A stretch of DNA of 52,326 bases from Bacillota bacterium (GTDB lineage Bacteria > Bacillota > Clostridia > Lachnospirales > Lachnospiraceae). The notes beneath the pieces are model-generated. The model did not search any database. It saw only the letters and a list, made by a program, of their open reading frames with translations, and was not told the origin of the DNA. Made by a program: the position numbers and the translations under genes. Below are positions 44,420 through 52,326 of this stretch, one piece after another. Positions within the stretch are counted from its first letter, which is position 1. Each line of letters opens with the position of its first letter. Location: the NCBI GenBank assembly GCA_023414355.1, contig JAEZOB010000057.1, forward strand, positions 1 through 52,326, written 5' to 3'.

Positions 44420-44695
44420 CTATGCGTTGATAACGTCCTTTAAAGCCTTACCAGCCTTAAACTTCGGTGCTTTAGAAGCAGCAATCTTAATAGTTTCCTT
44501 GGTTAAAGGATTTCTTCCAGTTCTTGCCGGTCTCTCAGATACCTCAAAAGTACCAAAACCAACTAATTGAACCTTCTCACCCTTTGTTAATTCCTCAGTA
44601 ACTACGTCGATGAAAGCCTTTAATGCTTTCTCTGAATCCTTTTTGGAAAAATCTGTTTTTTCTGCAATCGCTGCAACTAATTCTGCTTTGTTCAT
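44420..44695 (-). CDS. hup: HU family DNA-binding protein
   Basis: 91 residues, full-length HU: MNKAELVAAIAEKTDFSKKD, GFGTFEVSERPARTGRNPLT (the beta-arm with the DNA-intercalating Pro region) and KFKAGKALKDVINA. Nucleoid packaging protein. Own terminator downstream. AGAGGAGG precedes the ATG. Confidence 0.96.
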   Translation of the reverse strand: MNKAELVAAIAEKTDFSKKDSEKALKAFIDVVTEELTKGEKVQLVGFGTFEVSERPARTGRNPLTKETIKIAASKAPKFKAGKALKDVINA

Positions 44696-44745
44696 GGATT
44701 TGCTCCTCCTCTAAAGTGATAATTACTTATTCATTAATCTAACGA

Positions 44746-45516
44746 TTATTTTACTTCCCGCCATAAAACATCCAGTTCCACGGGAGATAGTTCGCATAGA
44801 TCCTGTCCGCGGCTCTCAGCCAGAGCAAAGACATCTACAAATCTATTTATAAACTTATTAGTGGCATTTGTCAAGGAATTTTCTGCATTTAATTGTAAAA
44901 AGCGCGACAAATTAATCATTGTAAATAAAACATCGCCAAATTCCTCTGAAATATTGCTTTTATCCCCAATTTCAATGGATTCCACCAATTCTTCAAGCTC
45001 TTCATAGACCCTTTTCAGCACCTGTTTATGGTCCGAAAAATCCATGCCGGATTTGGAAACTTTTCTCTGTATTTTCTCTGCCCTTAGTATGGCCGGAAAA
45101 GCCTTCGGTACCCCCAATATTTCTTCGACAATATTCTTTTCGCTCTTTTCCTTCTTCTTGATTTCTTCCCAATTTCTGAGGACATCTTCTGAATCTTCCA
45201 CTTTCGCTTCTCCAAAGACATGAGGATGGCGGCGGATCATTTTCTCTGCTTCTGCAGAAACAACATCTTCAATACTAAATTCACCCTGCTCTTCGGCAAT
45301 TACACTGTGCAGAGCCACCTGAAGCAGAATGTCCCCAAGCTCTTCACACAGATTCTCATTGTCCTTTTGATCTATTGCTTCAAAGGTTTCGTAGCATTCC
45401 TCTAGTAAACAGGGTTTAAGGCTCTCATGCGTCTGTTCTCTGTCCCAGGGACAGCCATCCTTACTCCTCAATCTGGTGATAATATTCATGAATTCCTCAA
45501 AGGTATAACGTGCCAT
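44746..45516 (-). CDS. mazG: Nucleoside triphosphate pyrophosphohydrolase MazG
   Basis: 256 residues, two-repeat MazG: first domain TRLRSKDGCPWDREQTHESLKP and EECYETFEAIDQKDNENLCEELGD (metal-binding E-E-x-x-E/D motif), second domain ELEELVESIEIGDKSNISEEFGD. Hydrolyses noncanonical or excess NTPs to NMPs. The gene lies between spoVT and hup as in Bacillus. Upstream is a tandem 17-bp repeat whose last unit provides the ribosome site. Confidence 0.94.
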   Translation of the reverse strand: MARYTFEEFMNIITRLRSKDGCPWDREQTHESLKPCLLEECYETFEAIDQKDNENLCEELGDILLQVALHSVIAEEQGEFSIEDVVSAEAEKMIRRHPHVFGEAKVEDSEDVLRNWEEIKKKEKSEKNIVEEILGVPKAFPAILRAEKIQRKVSKSGMDFSDHKQVLKRVYEELEELVESIEIGDKSNISEEFGDVLFTMINLSRFLQLNAENSLTNATNKFINRFVDVFALAESRGQDLCELSPVELDVLWREVK

Positions 45517-45521
45517 ACTTC

Positions 45522-45623
45522 TCTCCTTATCTCCTGTAACTTTTTATCTCCTGTATTCTCTAGTCTCCAATACCCTCTTATCTCCTATAACCTCTTATCT
45601 CATATAACCTCTTATCTCCTATA
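45522..45623 (-). repeat. Six 17-bp tandem repeats, mostly carrying GGAGA, just before mazG
   Basis: On the minus strand the unit TATAGGAGATAAGAGGT recurs six times head to tail: 1 exact, 2 TATATGAGATAAGAGGT, 3 TATAGGAGATAAGAGGG, 4 TATTGGAGACTAGAGAA, 5 TACAGGAGATAAAAAGT, 6 TACAGGAGATAAGGAGA. The last unit ends five bases before the mazG ATG and contains its ribosome site. Units 1-5 lack a start codon at a useful distance. Confidence 0.85.
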
Positions 45624-45825
45624 TCAAGCGCTATACCAGTAATCGCATACGGCATACCATCTACACAGCAGCTTAATATTTCAGGGTTCGTTTAATCAAT
45701 AGTGTAGCTTGATATGCCCTATTATAGCAATTATCCAATCAGAAATCCACGAATACTTTACCCACGCCAATCTCTCGGTTTTGTAAGGCGAGGAGCTTCT
45801 ATAGAATTTTTGTCGATATCCAGGG
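45624..45825. other. Intergenic sequence between the 17-bp repeats and the palindrome
   Basis: No gene is supported. A short pairing CGCC/GGCG and a GATAT motif that may extend the adjacent palindrome are the only structure seen. Confidence 0.45.
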
Positions 45826-45976
45826 CAAGAAATACAGGTATCTCGTAATACACTATTTGACGGACAGATTGCCAATTTTGTAAAGATAACAGCAAACAAA
45901 CTTGTTTGTTTGATTATGGCTTACAAAATGGCAGGATGTCCGTGAACTAGTGTGTGAGAGATACCTGTATTTCTTG
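45826..45976. repeat. Large imperfect palindrome with about 75-bp arms
   Basis: Left arm 45826-45901 and right arm 45904-45976 are reverse complements at roughly four in five positions by eye. The outer 19 bp (CAAGAAATACAGGTATCTC) are exact, and ACGGACA, TTTTGTAA and CAAACAAAC also match. Only two bases separate the arms. It lies between spoVT and mazG. No ORF fits and no T-run follows. Confidence 0.8.
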
Positions 45977-46013
45977 ACCGTTACTATATCAAGGTTTTGA
46001 AGCAGCCCTTGGC

Positions 46014-46562
46014 TTACTGTTCCATCTGTCGTCCCAGAAATGCCGCTGCGGTGGCGGCCAGCTTAGTCTCAATATCACCGAACTTTGTCTTTGCATCCTT
46101 AGTCAGAATAATTACCGAACCAATCGCATCTCCCTCGCTGATGATAGGGGTTACTGCTTCGAAAAGAAATTCCGAATCATCCTCATTCATGATTCTAATA
46201 TAGTTTTTATCATCCTTGGCGGCTACTACTGTCTCACGTTCACTGATTGCTTCCTCCAAATCATGGCTGATACTTTTCGTAACAAGATCCTTCTTCGTCG
46301 GCCCTGCGACAGCGATAAACTGATCTTTATCAGTAATTGCCACAATATGTCCTGTCGTCTGCGCCAGGGAATCGGCATATTGCTTTGCGAATTGTCCAAG
46401 CTCACCAATCGGTGAATATTTCTTTAAGATAATTTCGCCCTCCCGATCTGTAAAAATCTCAAGAGGATCTCCTTCTCTGATACGTAATGTACGTCTGATT
46501 TCTTTTGGGACTACAACACGTCCAAGGTCATCTATTCTTCTTACAATACCCGTAGCTTTCAT
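46014..46562 (-). CDS. spoVT: Stage V sporulation protein T (AbrB-type regulator)
   Basis: 182 residues. N-terminal AbrB swapped-hairpin DNA-binding domain (MKATGIVRRIDDLGRVVVPK, GEIILKKYSPIGE) and a C-terminal GAF-like domain (HIVAITDKDQFIAVAGPTKK). SpoVT modulates sigma-G genes in the forespore. GGAGGAAG precedes the ATG. No clear sigma-G promoter was assigned. Confidence 0.95.
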   Translation of the reverse strand: MKATGIVRRIDDLGRVVVPKEIRRTLRIREGDPLEIFTDREGEIILKKYSPIGELGQFAKQYADSLAQTTGHIVAITDKDQFIAVAGPTKKDLVTKSISHDLEEAISERETVVAAKDDKNYIRIMNEDDSEFLFEAVTPIISEGDAIGSVIILTKDAKTKFGDIETKLAATAAAFLGRQMEQ

Positions 46563-46703
46563 ATATGATCTTCCTCCGTTTTACATGATTTTAGAATTGA
46601 TTGTGACATTTATCTGTTACTATTGTTTGTAAAATGGGAAAGTTTATACATTTAATTCAGATATTATTTATTTTGACGATTTATTGATAATCTTGTCATT
46701 CCA

Positions 46704-46747
46704 TCAAAAGGGGCTGCTTCAGAATTATCATTCTCTGAAACAGCCCC
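46704..46747 (-). terminator. Terminator of the ABC-2 transporter operon
   Basis: GGGGCTGTTTCAGA pairs with TCTGAAGCAGCCCC (one mismatch, 46709-46747) and is followed by TTTT on the minus strand, 24 bp after the permease stop. Confidence 0.85.
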
Positions 46748-46770
46748 TGCGTATAATTATGTGATCTGTC

Positions 46771-48000
46771 CTATGCGTTAAACATGATCTTTTCACTATT
46801 AAAGGCTCTGGTAATCAAGGAGGTAATAATCGCTGCAACCGCCAGAATAGAAAGGATCGTGATACCAAATTGGGTAAAGGTCAGTTCTCCCATGAGCAGA
46901 TTCTGAATACTAACCGCGCTGTTATAGACCGGGATCAAAAAATTACTAAGCTTGCTTTCTCCGCCACCTGCATAGGTCATAACACTTCCGAACATGACAG
47001 CGATATAAGCCGGCATCACATAAGTGTTGGCTTCCTTTGCAGTTCTTGCCAGCACTGCTATTGCTGCTACAATCGCCACATACAGATAGACAGTGACGAT
47101 CAGGATAACCAAAAGCATGATAATCTCCATGGGAGTAAGCTTCAATCCAAAACCGGACAATGCTCCATCAGAAATACCATTCATCAGCATCGGCATTGCA
47201 GTAACGATGGAAATTGCATACACTGCTGCCGAAATACTGGACAGAATAGCCAGAGAAATCAGCTTCCCGAATACGATTTCTCCTCTCTTAATGGGGGAAA
47301 CCAGCATACTGGATAGAGTTCCTCGCTCCTTCTCACCGGTGATCGCATCCACTCCAAGCTGCATAGCACCGGCAAAAAGCATGATATTGATCAGGAAGGG
47401 CACCAGCATTCCCAGAATTTTACCATCCTGCTTCTTCTCATTGATAATAATGGATTCATTCGGGTTCTTATCAATGTAGAACACCTGAAGCTGTTCCATA
47501 TTACCGATGCGGTTTGCTACCAGACCCTGTTGATAAGGATAGAGTATGCTATTAACAAAATTATCTCTGGCTGATGCTGAGTAATCCTCCGCAGTATTAT
47601 AAAAGGTCTTCACCTCAGGAATCGGATCTCCCTGATTCTGATATGTAGCAATCGTTTCTGAGAACTTATCATCAAAAACAACCAAAAGATCTACACTACC
47701 ACCACGAATACCCTGTTTCACACCGGAAGCATCATCGGCAGCACCCAAATAACTAATGTTTGCTTCAAAACCCGTAGTTGCATTAAGAAACGCCACAAAA
47801 TCCTCCGGTGCATTCTGAATACTGATGGTAGGAATATGTTCCTCAATGTCACTCATCATATTATTCATCAACGTACCCATCAGTGAATATAGACCGACAA
47901 TCATGACAGCCGGCAAAATAAATAGACTAAGTACAATCTTCTTGTCATGAAATACTCTGGATAATTCTTTTCTGACTATGTTTTTCGTTCCGTTCATCAT
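46771..48000 (-). CDS. ABC-2 type transporter permease (NatB-like)
   Basis: 409 residues. One N-terminal membrane helix (VLSLFILPAVMIVGLYSL), an extracytoplasmic domain of about 150 residues (from IEEHIPTIS), then five or six helices with the ABC-2 signature DAITGEKERGTLSSMLVSP. It has the same layout as NatB of sodium-efflux systems, but substrate cannot be read. GGAGG precedes a double ATG. It starts two bases after the ATPase gene. Confidence 0.88.
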   Translation of the reverse strand: MMNGTKNIVRKELSRVFHDKKIVLSLFILPAVMIVGLYSLMGTLMNNMMSDIEEHIPTISIQNAPEDFVAFLNATTGFEANISYLGAADDASGVKQGIRGGSVDLLVVFDDKFSETIATYQNQGDPIPEVKTFYNTAEDYSASARDNFVNSILYPYQQGLVANRIGNMEQLQVFYIDKNPNESIIINEKKQDGKILGMLVPFLINIMLFAGAMQLGVDAITGEKERGTLSSMLVSPIKRGEIVFGKLISLAILSSISAAVYAISIVTAMPMLMNGISDGALSGFGLKLTPMEIIMLLVILIVTVYLYVAIVAAIAVLARTAKEANTYVMPAYIAVMFGSVMTYAGGGESKLSNFLIPVYNSAVSIQNLLMGELTFTQFGITILSILAVAAIITSLITRAFNSEKIMFNA

Positions 48001-48002
48001 AC

Positions 48003-48779
48003 TTATGCCTCCTCCCTTTGATATTTCTTGTATAGATCGAAGAAAGCGTCTTCCAGTTCTTCCGAACCTGTCTGGTCAAGGATTTCATCCAAGGTTCCTT
48101 CAATTACCTTGATACCGCCTATGATGACTCCAATTCTATCGCAGAGTTTCTCAGCTTCGGACATGATATGTGTAGAAATGATAACAGTTTTGCCTTCATC
48201 TCTTAAATTCTTTAAATAATCAGTAACACTTCTTGCTGTAATAATATCGAGACCATTGGTAGGTTCATCAAAAATAACAACGTCAGGATCATGTACCAGA
48301 CTGACGGCAATTGATGCTTTCTGCTTCATACCGGTAGATAGCTCCTCGATCTTCTTATCCTGGAACTCCTTAATTTCAAAATAATCAAACAGCTTCTCCC
48401 GGCGCATGGCAATCGTTTCTTCACTTTCTCCGTGAAGTCTCCCGAAGAAGTTGAACATATACTTCGGTGAAAACTGAGGATCCAGTTTAATCTCATTGGT
48501 TAAAAAGCTAATACTCTTTCTGACCTTCTCCGATTCCTTCACCGTATCATAACCGCAGACGGAAACTGAACCGGCGGTCGGCTTAAGAAGTGTTGCTACC
48601 GTACGCAGTGCCGTGGTTTTTCCTGCACCATTCGGTCCCAATAAGCCATAGATTTCACCGGGCTTTGCTTCCAGTGACAGCTTATCCAGGGCTTTTTTCA
48701 TGTTCTTCTTGGTCCGCTGCTCCTGCATTTGTTTCTTGGAGAGCTTATAGACCTTCGTTAGATCCTTGATTACTATCAT
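48003..48779 (-). CDS. ABC transporter ATP-binding protein (NatA-like)
   Basis: 258 residues: Walker A LLGPNGAGKTT near 47-57, Q-loop region FLTNEIKL, ABC signature ELSTGMKQK, Walker B VVIFDEPTNGLD and the H-loop STH. Together with the downstream permease it makes an ABC-2 exporter. A short Lys/Gln insert follows the first strand (SKKQMQEQRTKKNMKK). Confidence 0.92.
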   Translation of the reverse strand: MIVIKDLTKVYKLSKKQMQEQRTKKNMKKALDKLSLEAKPGEIYGLLGPNGAGKTTALRTVATLLKPTAGSVSVCGYDTVKESEKVRKSISFLTNEIKLDPQFSPKYMFNFFGRLHGESEETIAMRREKLFDYFEIKEFQDKKIEELSTGMKQKASIAVSLVHDPDVVIFDEPTNGLDIITARSVTDYLKNLRDEGKTVIISTHIMSEAEKLCDRIGVIIGGIKVIEGTLDEILDQTGSEELEDAFFDLYKKYQREEA

Positions 48780-48907
48780 TTTCTCCCTAACCTTTCTTTC
48801 TATCCCCTGTGCATTTTAGAAATAAACCTATTATTTCCATGTCCCCTATTATATCTGACTTATGAATTTTTGAAAATAGGATTAGATTAAAAATGTATTA
48901 AAAACAG

Positions 48908-48976
48908 GAAAAAGCCGATAGTTCAGTTACTTTGGTACCCATCGATACACAAATATACACCGAACTATCAGCTTTA
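48908..48976 (-). terminator. Terminator after dtd
   Basis: AAAGCTGATAGTTC pairs with GAACTATCGGCTTT (one mismatch) around a loop of about 37 bases and is followed by TTTCC on the minus strand. The long loop makes it weaker than the others. Confidence 0.65.
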
Positions 48977-48994
48977 TTATATCACTTCATCCTC

Positions 48995-49441
48995 TTAAAA
49001 TAGCTTTTCATCAAGAACGAGGGTAAAAGGACCGTCATTGATCAGAGAAACCTTCATATCTTCTCCGAACGCTCCTCCTTCTACTTTGCCCAGCTTATCT
49101 CGGATGCTTTCGAGAAAGTATTCATACAGCTCCCTGGCAAGTATCGCATTACCAGCCCCGGTAAAGTCCGGGCGGTTTCCTCTCCGGCAGTCAGCATACA
49201 GTGTAAACTGAGATACAACCAAAATTTCTCCCTCTACGTCCTTTAAGGAGAGGTTCGTCTTCCCGTTCTGGTCCTGAAAGATACGAAGCTTGAGTATTTT
49301 ATCGATATATTTGTCGGCAATCTCTTTGGTATCCTCCATCCCGACACCCAATAAAATCAAAAAGCCTTTACCGATGGCTCCAACCACCTGCCCCTCTACT
49401 GCTACAGACGCTTCCAATACTCTTTGTACGACAATCCTCAT
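48995..49441 (-). CDS. dtd: D-aminoacyl-tRNA deacylase
   Basis: 148 residues. Removes D-amino acids (and Gly from tRNA-Ala) by RNA-based catalysis. Family motifs: MRIVVQRVLEASVAVEG, SQFTLYADCRRGNRPDF (the SQFTL motif) and SLINDGPFTLVLD (Gly-cisPro replaced by the NDGPFT motif). The ATG at 49441 is chosen because the protein family begins there and AAAGGAA precedes it. Last of deoB-glycosylase-dtd. Confidence 0.93.
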   Translation of the reverse strand: MRIVVQRVLEASVAVEGQVVGAIGKGFLILLGVGMEDTKEIADKYIDKILKLRIFQDQNGKTNLSLKDVEGEILVVSQFTLYADCRRGNRPDFTGAGNAILARELYEYFLESIRDKLGKVEGGAFGEDMKVSLINDGPFTLVLDEKLF

Positions 49442-49464
49442 GCTGTCTTGATTCCTTTCGTTAC

Positions 49465-49953
49465 TTAAGTATATCTCTTTAGAATGCTCCACTCCTCCAA
49501 TAGCCGTTCAAGGGAATAACCCGCATTGGCCGGACTGGTGGAGGGCAGCTTCATGATCTCAATCCCTGTCACCGGATAGATATATTTCATATAAAGCTGA
49601 TAAGAAGTGCTTCCGTTGGTAAAAATACGCTCTACTTTAGAATGCTTTAGTACTTTCGACAGGTCGTTCGGAATGACATTTCTGATGCTTGAATCAGAAG
49701 ATCCTATGATCTCACAACTTTCAATCACATCCCAGACCGCGATCCTGCACCGTAACAGAAGCTCTTGTTTTTCTTCAATCGAAGCAGGTACCGTCTCCTC
49801 ATAGACGGAACTGATCACCTTCCAGAAACGGTTCTGCGGATGGTGGTAGAAGAACCTTCCCTCCCTAGATTTCACAGACGGAAAAGAACCCAGGACCAGC
49901 ACTCTGGACTGCTCGTCAAAAAGTGGCGGTATCGGATGGCTGACTCTTTCCAT
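49465..49953 (-). CDS. DNA-deoxyinosine glycosylase (uracil-DNA glycosylase superfamily)
   Basis: 162 residues. Signature LVLGSFPSVKSREGRFFYHHPQNRFW of the HDG/family-6 glycosylases, and the second motif KLPSTSPANAG. It removes hypoxanthine (from deaminated adenine) from DNA. Its ATG overlaps the deoB stop by one base (TAATG), so translation is coupled. Pairing with a nucleoside-salvage gene is suggestive but not explained. Confidence 0.85.
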   Translation of the reverse strand: MERVSHPIPPLFDEQSRVLVLGSFPSVKSREGRFFYHHPQNRFWKVISSVYEETVPASIEEKQELLLRCRIAVWDVIESCEIIGSSDSSIRNVIPNDLSKVLKHSKVERIFTNGSTSYQLYMKYIYPVTGIEIMKLPSTSPANAGYSLERLLEEWSILKRYT

Positions 49954-51128
49954 TACTCCATAATCTCCTTTAAGAAGGAGGTTCCTGCTGTCTTCTGCGG
50001 CACGTTATAGTACTCCAGAATCGTAGCCGCAATATCCGCAAAGCTGGAACGTGTTCTAAGATTTAAGCCCTTCTTTACTTTCTCACCATAGATGACCAAT
50101 GGAATATACTCTCTGGAATGGTCTGTGGAAGGTGTTGAAGGGTCACATCCATGATCAGCGGTAATCATCAGGATATCCTCCTCACCCAGTCCTGCAAGGA
50201 TTCTGGGCAGCTGCTCATCGAAATACGTGAGTGCCTTTGCATACCCATCCACATCATTGCGATGTCCGTATATCATATCAAAATCCACAAGATTGACAAA
50301 GCATAAACCATGAAAATCCTTGTTGGTACGTTCGATTAACATCTCAATGCCTTCCGCATTATCATGCGTACGAACCGTATCCGTAACTCCTTTACCGGCG
50401 AAAATGTCATAAATCTTGCCTACAGCCAAGGTATCCAATCCCGCTGCCTTCATCTGATCCAGCATGGTGAGTGACGGCTCCAAGGAAAAATCATGACGGT
50501 TAGAAGTCCTCTTATAATCAGGGAAGGTTCCTGCAAAGGGTCTTGCAATGACACGTCCGACTCCATGCTCACCGACCAGAATTTCTCTGGCGATACTGCA
50601 ATAACGGTATAACTCCTCCACCGGCACAATTTCCTCATGTGCTGCAATCTGGAATACACTGTCTGCAGAAGTATATACGATCAAGGCTCCTGTCTCCACA
50701 TGCTCTTTCCCGTAGTCCCGGATGACATCTGTTCCTGAATAAGGAAGATTACAGATGACTTTACGTCCGGTCTTTTCTTCGAACTGCTTCAGTATCTCCG
50801 CCGGAAAACCGTTCGGATAGGTGGGAAAAGGTGTTTCCGAGATTAAACCGGCAATTTCCCAATGGCCTGTCGTAGTATCTTTCCCTTTTGACTTTTCTGC
50901 CAATCTGCACACGGTGCCGTCAAAGTTTTGAACCCCCTCCATCTCGGGGAATTTTTCTTTTACACCATCAATATGGAACAATCCAAGCTTTTTCATATTA
51001 GGCATCTTAAAATACTCGCTGGTAGATGCGGCATATAAGGTATGACTTCCAACATCTCCGTAAAGATCTGCATCCGGCAACTCGCCGACGCCCACACTAT
51101 CCAACACAACTAAAAATACTCTCTTCAT
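49953..51128 (-). CDS. deoB: Phosphopentomutase
   Basis: 391 residues. Interconverts (deoxy)ribose-1- and -5-phosphate in nucleoside salvage. Alkaline-phosphatase fold: MKRVFLVVLDSVGVGELPDA (metal Asp), KDTTTGHWEIAGL (phospho-Thr), NLVDFDMIYGHR, ITADHGCDPSTPSTDHSREYIP (metal-binding His/Asp). GGAGG lies seven bases upstream. It is the first gene of the operon with the glycosylase and dtd. Confidence 0.96.
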   Translation of the reverse strand: MKRVFLVVLDSVGVGELPDADLYGDVGSHTLYAASTSEYFKMPNMKKLGLFHIDGVKEKFPEMEGVQNFDGTVCRLAEKSKGKDTTTGHWEIAGLISETPFPTYPNGFPAEILKQFEEKTGRKVICNLPYSGTDVIRDYGKEHVETGALIVYTSADSVFQIAAHEEIVPVEELYRYCSIAREILVGEHGVGRVIARPFAGTFPDYKRTSNRHDFSLEPSLTMLDQMKAAGLDTLAVGKIYDIFAGKGVTDTVRTHDNAEGIEMLIERTNKDFHGLCFVNLVDFDMIYGHRNDVDGYAKALTYFDEQLPRILAGLGEEDILMITADHGCDPSTPSTDHSREYIPLVIYGEKVKKGLNLRTRSSFADIAATILEYYNVPQKTAGTSFLKEIME

Positions 51129-51310
51129 GCCGTTGCCTCCATTTCAATTCAATAATAATATTCTCTTTTTCATTTAAATATAATCTATAAACCAATCACA
51201 ACTACTCATTATGGAATTTTATGACTCTATTATAGTCAGTTTTTCGACAACTGTCCAACCCTTTTGTCTGTTTATTCTTGAAATGTAAGAAAAAAGTAAA
51301 CATCAGAATA

Positions 51311-51339
51311 TTGTTATAATGAACTATGTGTGCTATAAT
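51311..51339 (+). promoter_or_regulatory. Sigma-A-type promoter of the PAP2 gene
   Basis: TTGTTA (51311-51316), a 17-bp spacer and a perfect TATAAT (51334-51339), 33 bp before the start codon. Confidence 0.65.
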
Positions 51340-51372
51340 TAGCACGATTTCAAGGAGAAAGGAAGAGCCATA

Positions 51373-52059
51373 ATGACGCTTTTAAAAGCTACCAAACAGT
51401 TTATAGTAAAATACAAGCACGGGGCTGTCCTGGCATACTTCTTTATCTATTTGATCTGGTTCACTTATCTTGAGAAGCATGTGACCAAGTTTACCCCGAT
51501 CCACGCCAAACTGGATGATTTGATCCCTTTCTGTGAGGTCTTCATCATACCATATTTTATCTGGTTCTTATATATTGCAGTCACCGTATCGTATTTTTTA
51601 CTTACCTCAAAGCAGGATTTTCTGAAATGCTGCGCTTATCTTTTTACCGGTATGACCATCTGCCTGTTGATCTATACTGTATGGCCAAACGGTCACTATT
51701 TGAGAGTAGATTTAAATTCTCTCGGGAGAGATAATATATTTATTCATATGCTGTCCGGCATCTATTCCATCGACACAGCGACGAATGTATTTCCAAGCAT
51801 CCATGTGTTTAATTCTGTTGGAGCGATGATTGCCATTAATAAAAGCGAAAAGCTTCACCCAATCAAATGGCTCCAATGGGGAACCCTCGTGTTGACTGTA
51901 TTGATCTGTATGTCAACCGTATTCTTAAAGCAGCATTCCGTTATGGATGTCTTGGGTGCACTTGTATTGAACTTTCTTCTTTACACAGCAATTTACTTCA
52001 TTCCTGCCAAGGTCAAGGAAAATCAACGGGCAAAGCAGGAGCTTTCCAAGGTATCATAA
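51373..52059 (+). CDS. PAP2 superfamily membrane phosphatase
   Basis: 228 residues, about six membrane helices. The phosphatase motifs are in the last third: NVFPSIHVFNS (PSxH class) and STVFLKQHSVMDVLGAL (the C3 His and Asp). The C1 Lys motif is not convincing. Such enzymes dephosphorylate lipid phosphates such as undecaprenyl pyrophosphate or inositol lipids; the substrate is unknown. AAGGAGAAAGGAAG precedes the ATG. Confidence 0.87.
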   Translation: MTLLKATKQFIVKYKHGAVLAYFFIYLIWFTYLEKHVTKFTPIHAKLDDLIPFCEVFIIPYFIWFLYIAVTVSYFLLTSKQDFLKCCAYLFTGMTICLLIYTVWPNGHYLRVDLNSLGRDNIFIHMLSGIYSIDTATNVFPSIHVFNSVGAMIAINKSEKLHPIKWLQWGTLVLTVLICMSTVFLKQHSVMDVLGALVLNFLLYTAIYFIPAKVKENQRAKQELSKVS

Positions 52060-52173
52060 TCGAAGAATTCTTTCTGTAATTCTTAAGGTTTACAAAAGCT
52101 TCACACTACCCACCACTTTTATTCTGCCTTGGTTTTTAATAGTTCAAGATCCTGCTTATGCTATTCATTAACT

Positions 52174-52206
52174 AAAACGGCGTAGTCTTACGACTACACC
52201 GTTTTT
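52174..52206 (+). terminator. Terminator after the PAP2 gene
   Basis: AAACGGCGTAGTC pairs with GACTACACCGTTT (one mismatch) around a three- to four-base loop, followed by TTTTTAT. A group II intron starts directly after it. Confidence 0.88.
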
Positions 52207-52208
52207 AT

Positions 52209-52326
52209 GTGCGCCCGGCGGGCGCACGTTTCAACGGGTGTAAGTCCCGAGTCCGCCCGGTAGTGGGAAGGACATAGCCAATGACAAGGGTGTCGTGGGT
52301 GACTGCGAATCTGAAGGAAGTCGGAT
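52209..52326 (+). mobile_element. Group II intron, 5' end, class C by resemblance (truncated by window)
   Basis: The sequence begins GTGCGCCCGG, a group II intron 5' end (GUGYG), and continues with domain I landmarks: GTAAGTCCCGAG, CAAGGGTGTC and GAATCTGAAGGAAG. These follow the known class IIC intron of Oceanobacillus closely. It is inserted in sense orientation 3-4 bases after the T-run of the PAP2 terminator, the typical target of class C introns. The maturase/reverse transcriptase should lie beyond the window. Confidence 0.85.

Noticed and set aside
45696..45899. Open frame of 67 codons on the minus strand
   Set aside because: It runs through the arm of the palindrome, lacks a ribosome site and has no recognisable motif.
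46563..46680. Sigma-G promoter of spoVT
   Set aside because: GTATA and CAATAGTA are present but spacing and -10 do not match the consensus well enough.

Overview
The window is chromosome from an anaerobic, endospore-forming, probably motile Clostridia, most likely a Lachnospiraceae relative. This is inferred from gene content: spoIIE, spoVT, yabP and yabQ, a CheX phosphatase, a VanW/G5 protein, a Lrp-aminotransferase pair and Big_2-type secreted proteins. Most core genes are of moderate G+C. The first 4.9 kb are strikingly A+T-rich and foreign.

Layout. (1) 1-4916 is one end of a Tn7-like transposon: a tnsC cut at its 5' side by what looks like another insertion, two tandem TnsD/TniQ target selectors, a terminator, and four contiguous 20-bp end repeats that run into the last codons of rlmD. 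(2) 4901-9163 holds the yhaM-rlmD pair and an HtrA-like protein whose catalytic triad looks lost. (3) 9164-16506 holds a 2213-residue secreted PHP-domain protein and a diverged nucleoside-phosphorylase-like protein. (4) 16944-23945 holds a nitroreductase with a divergent HxlR regulator, mutS2, a two-component system and an acyltransferase. (5) 23946-35049 is a mixed housekeeping block: trmL, cheX, an aminotransferase with a Lrp regulator, an AIR-synthase-like protein, a VanW/G5 protein, a tiny membrane protein, nth, a B12/radical SAM protein, a DUF2156 protein and a CmpB-like membrane protein. (6) 35516-46562 is the classical Firmicutes block spoVT-mazG-hup-rqcP-yabP-yabQ-divIC-tRNA-Met-spoIIE-tilS-hpt-ftsH, all on the minus strand. 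(7) 46771-52059 holds an ABC-2 transporter, dtd, a DNA glycosylase, deoB and a PAP2 phosphatase. (8) 52209 to the end is the 5' end of a group II intron, class C by resemblance, placed just after a terminator.

How parts work together. The minus-strand block couples spore development (spoIIE, yabP/Q, spoVT) to division (divIC), ribosome rescue (rqcP) and purine, tRNA and protease housekeeping (hpt, tilS, ftsH). A promoter-like pair upstream of spoIIE has a 22-bp spacer and Spo0A-box-like sites. MutS2 (RqcU) and RqcP are both linked to stalled-ribosome handling.

The most unusual material is non-coding. Four intergenic stretches (24188-24474, 35093-35194, 42123-42368, 45826-45976) fold into long imperfect hairpins with different sequences. 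mazG is preceded by six 17-bp repeats, five of which contain a GGAGA ribosome-binding core. A three-hairpin leader precedes rqcP. The mobile-element finds are the Tn7-like end embedded in the rlmD stop region with two TnsD-like proteins, and the intron after a terminator.

No database search was possible. Family names rest on recognised motifs, and coordinates of sites were read by eye.
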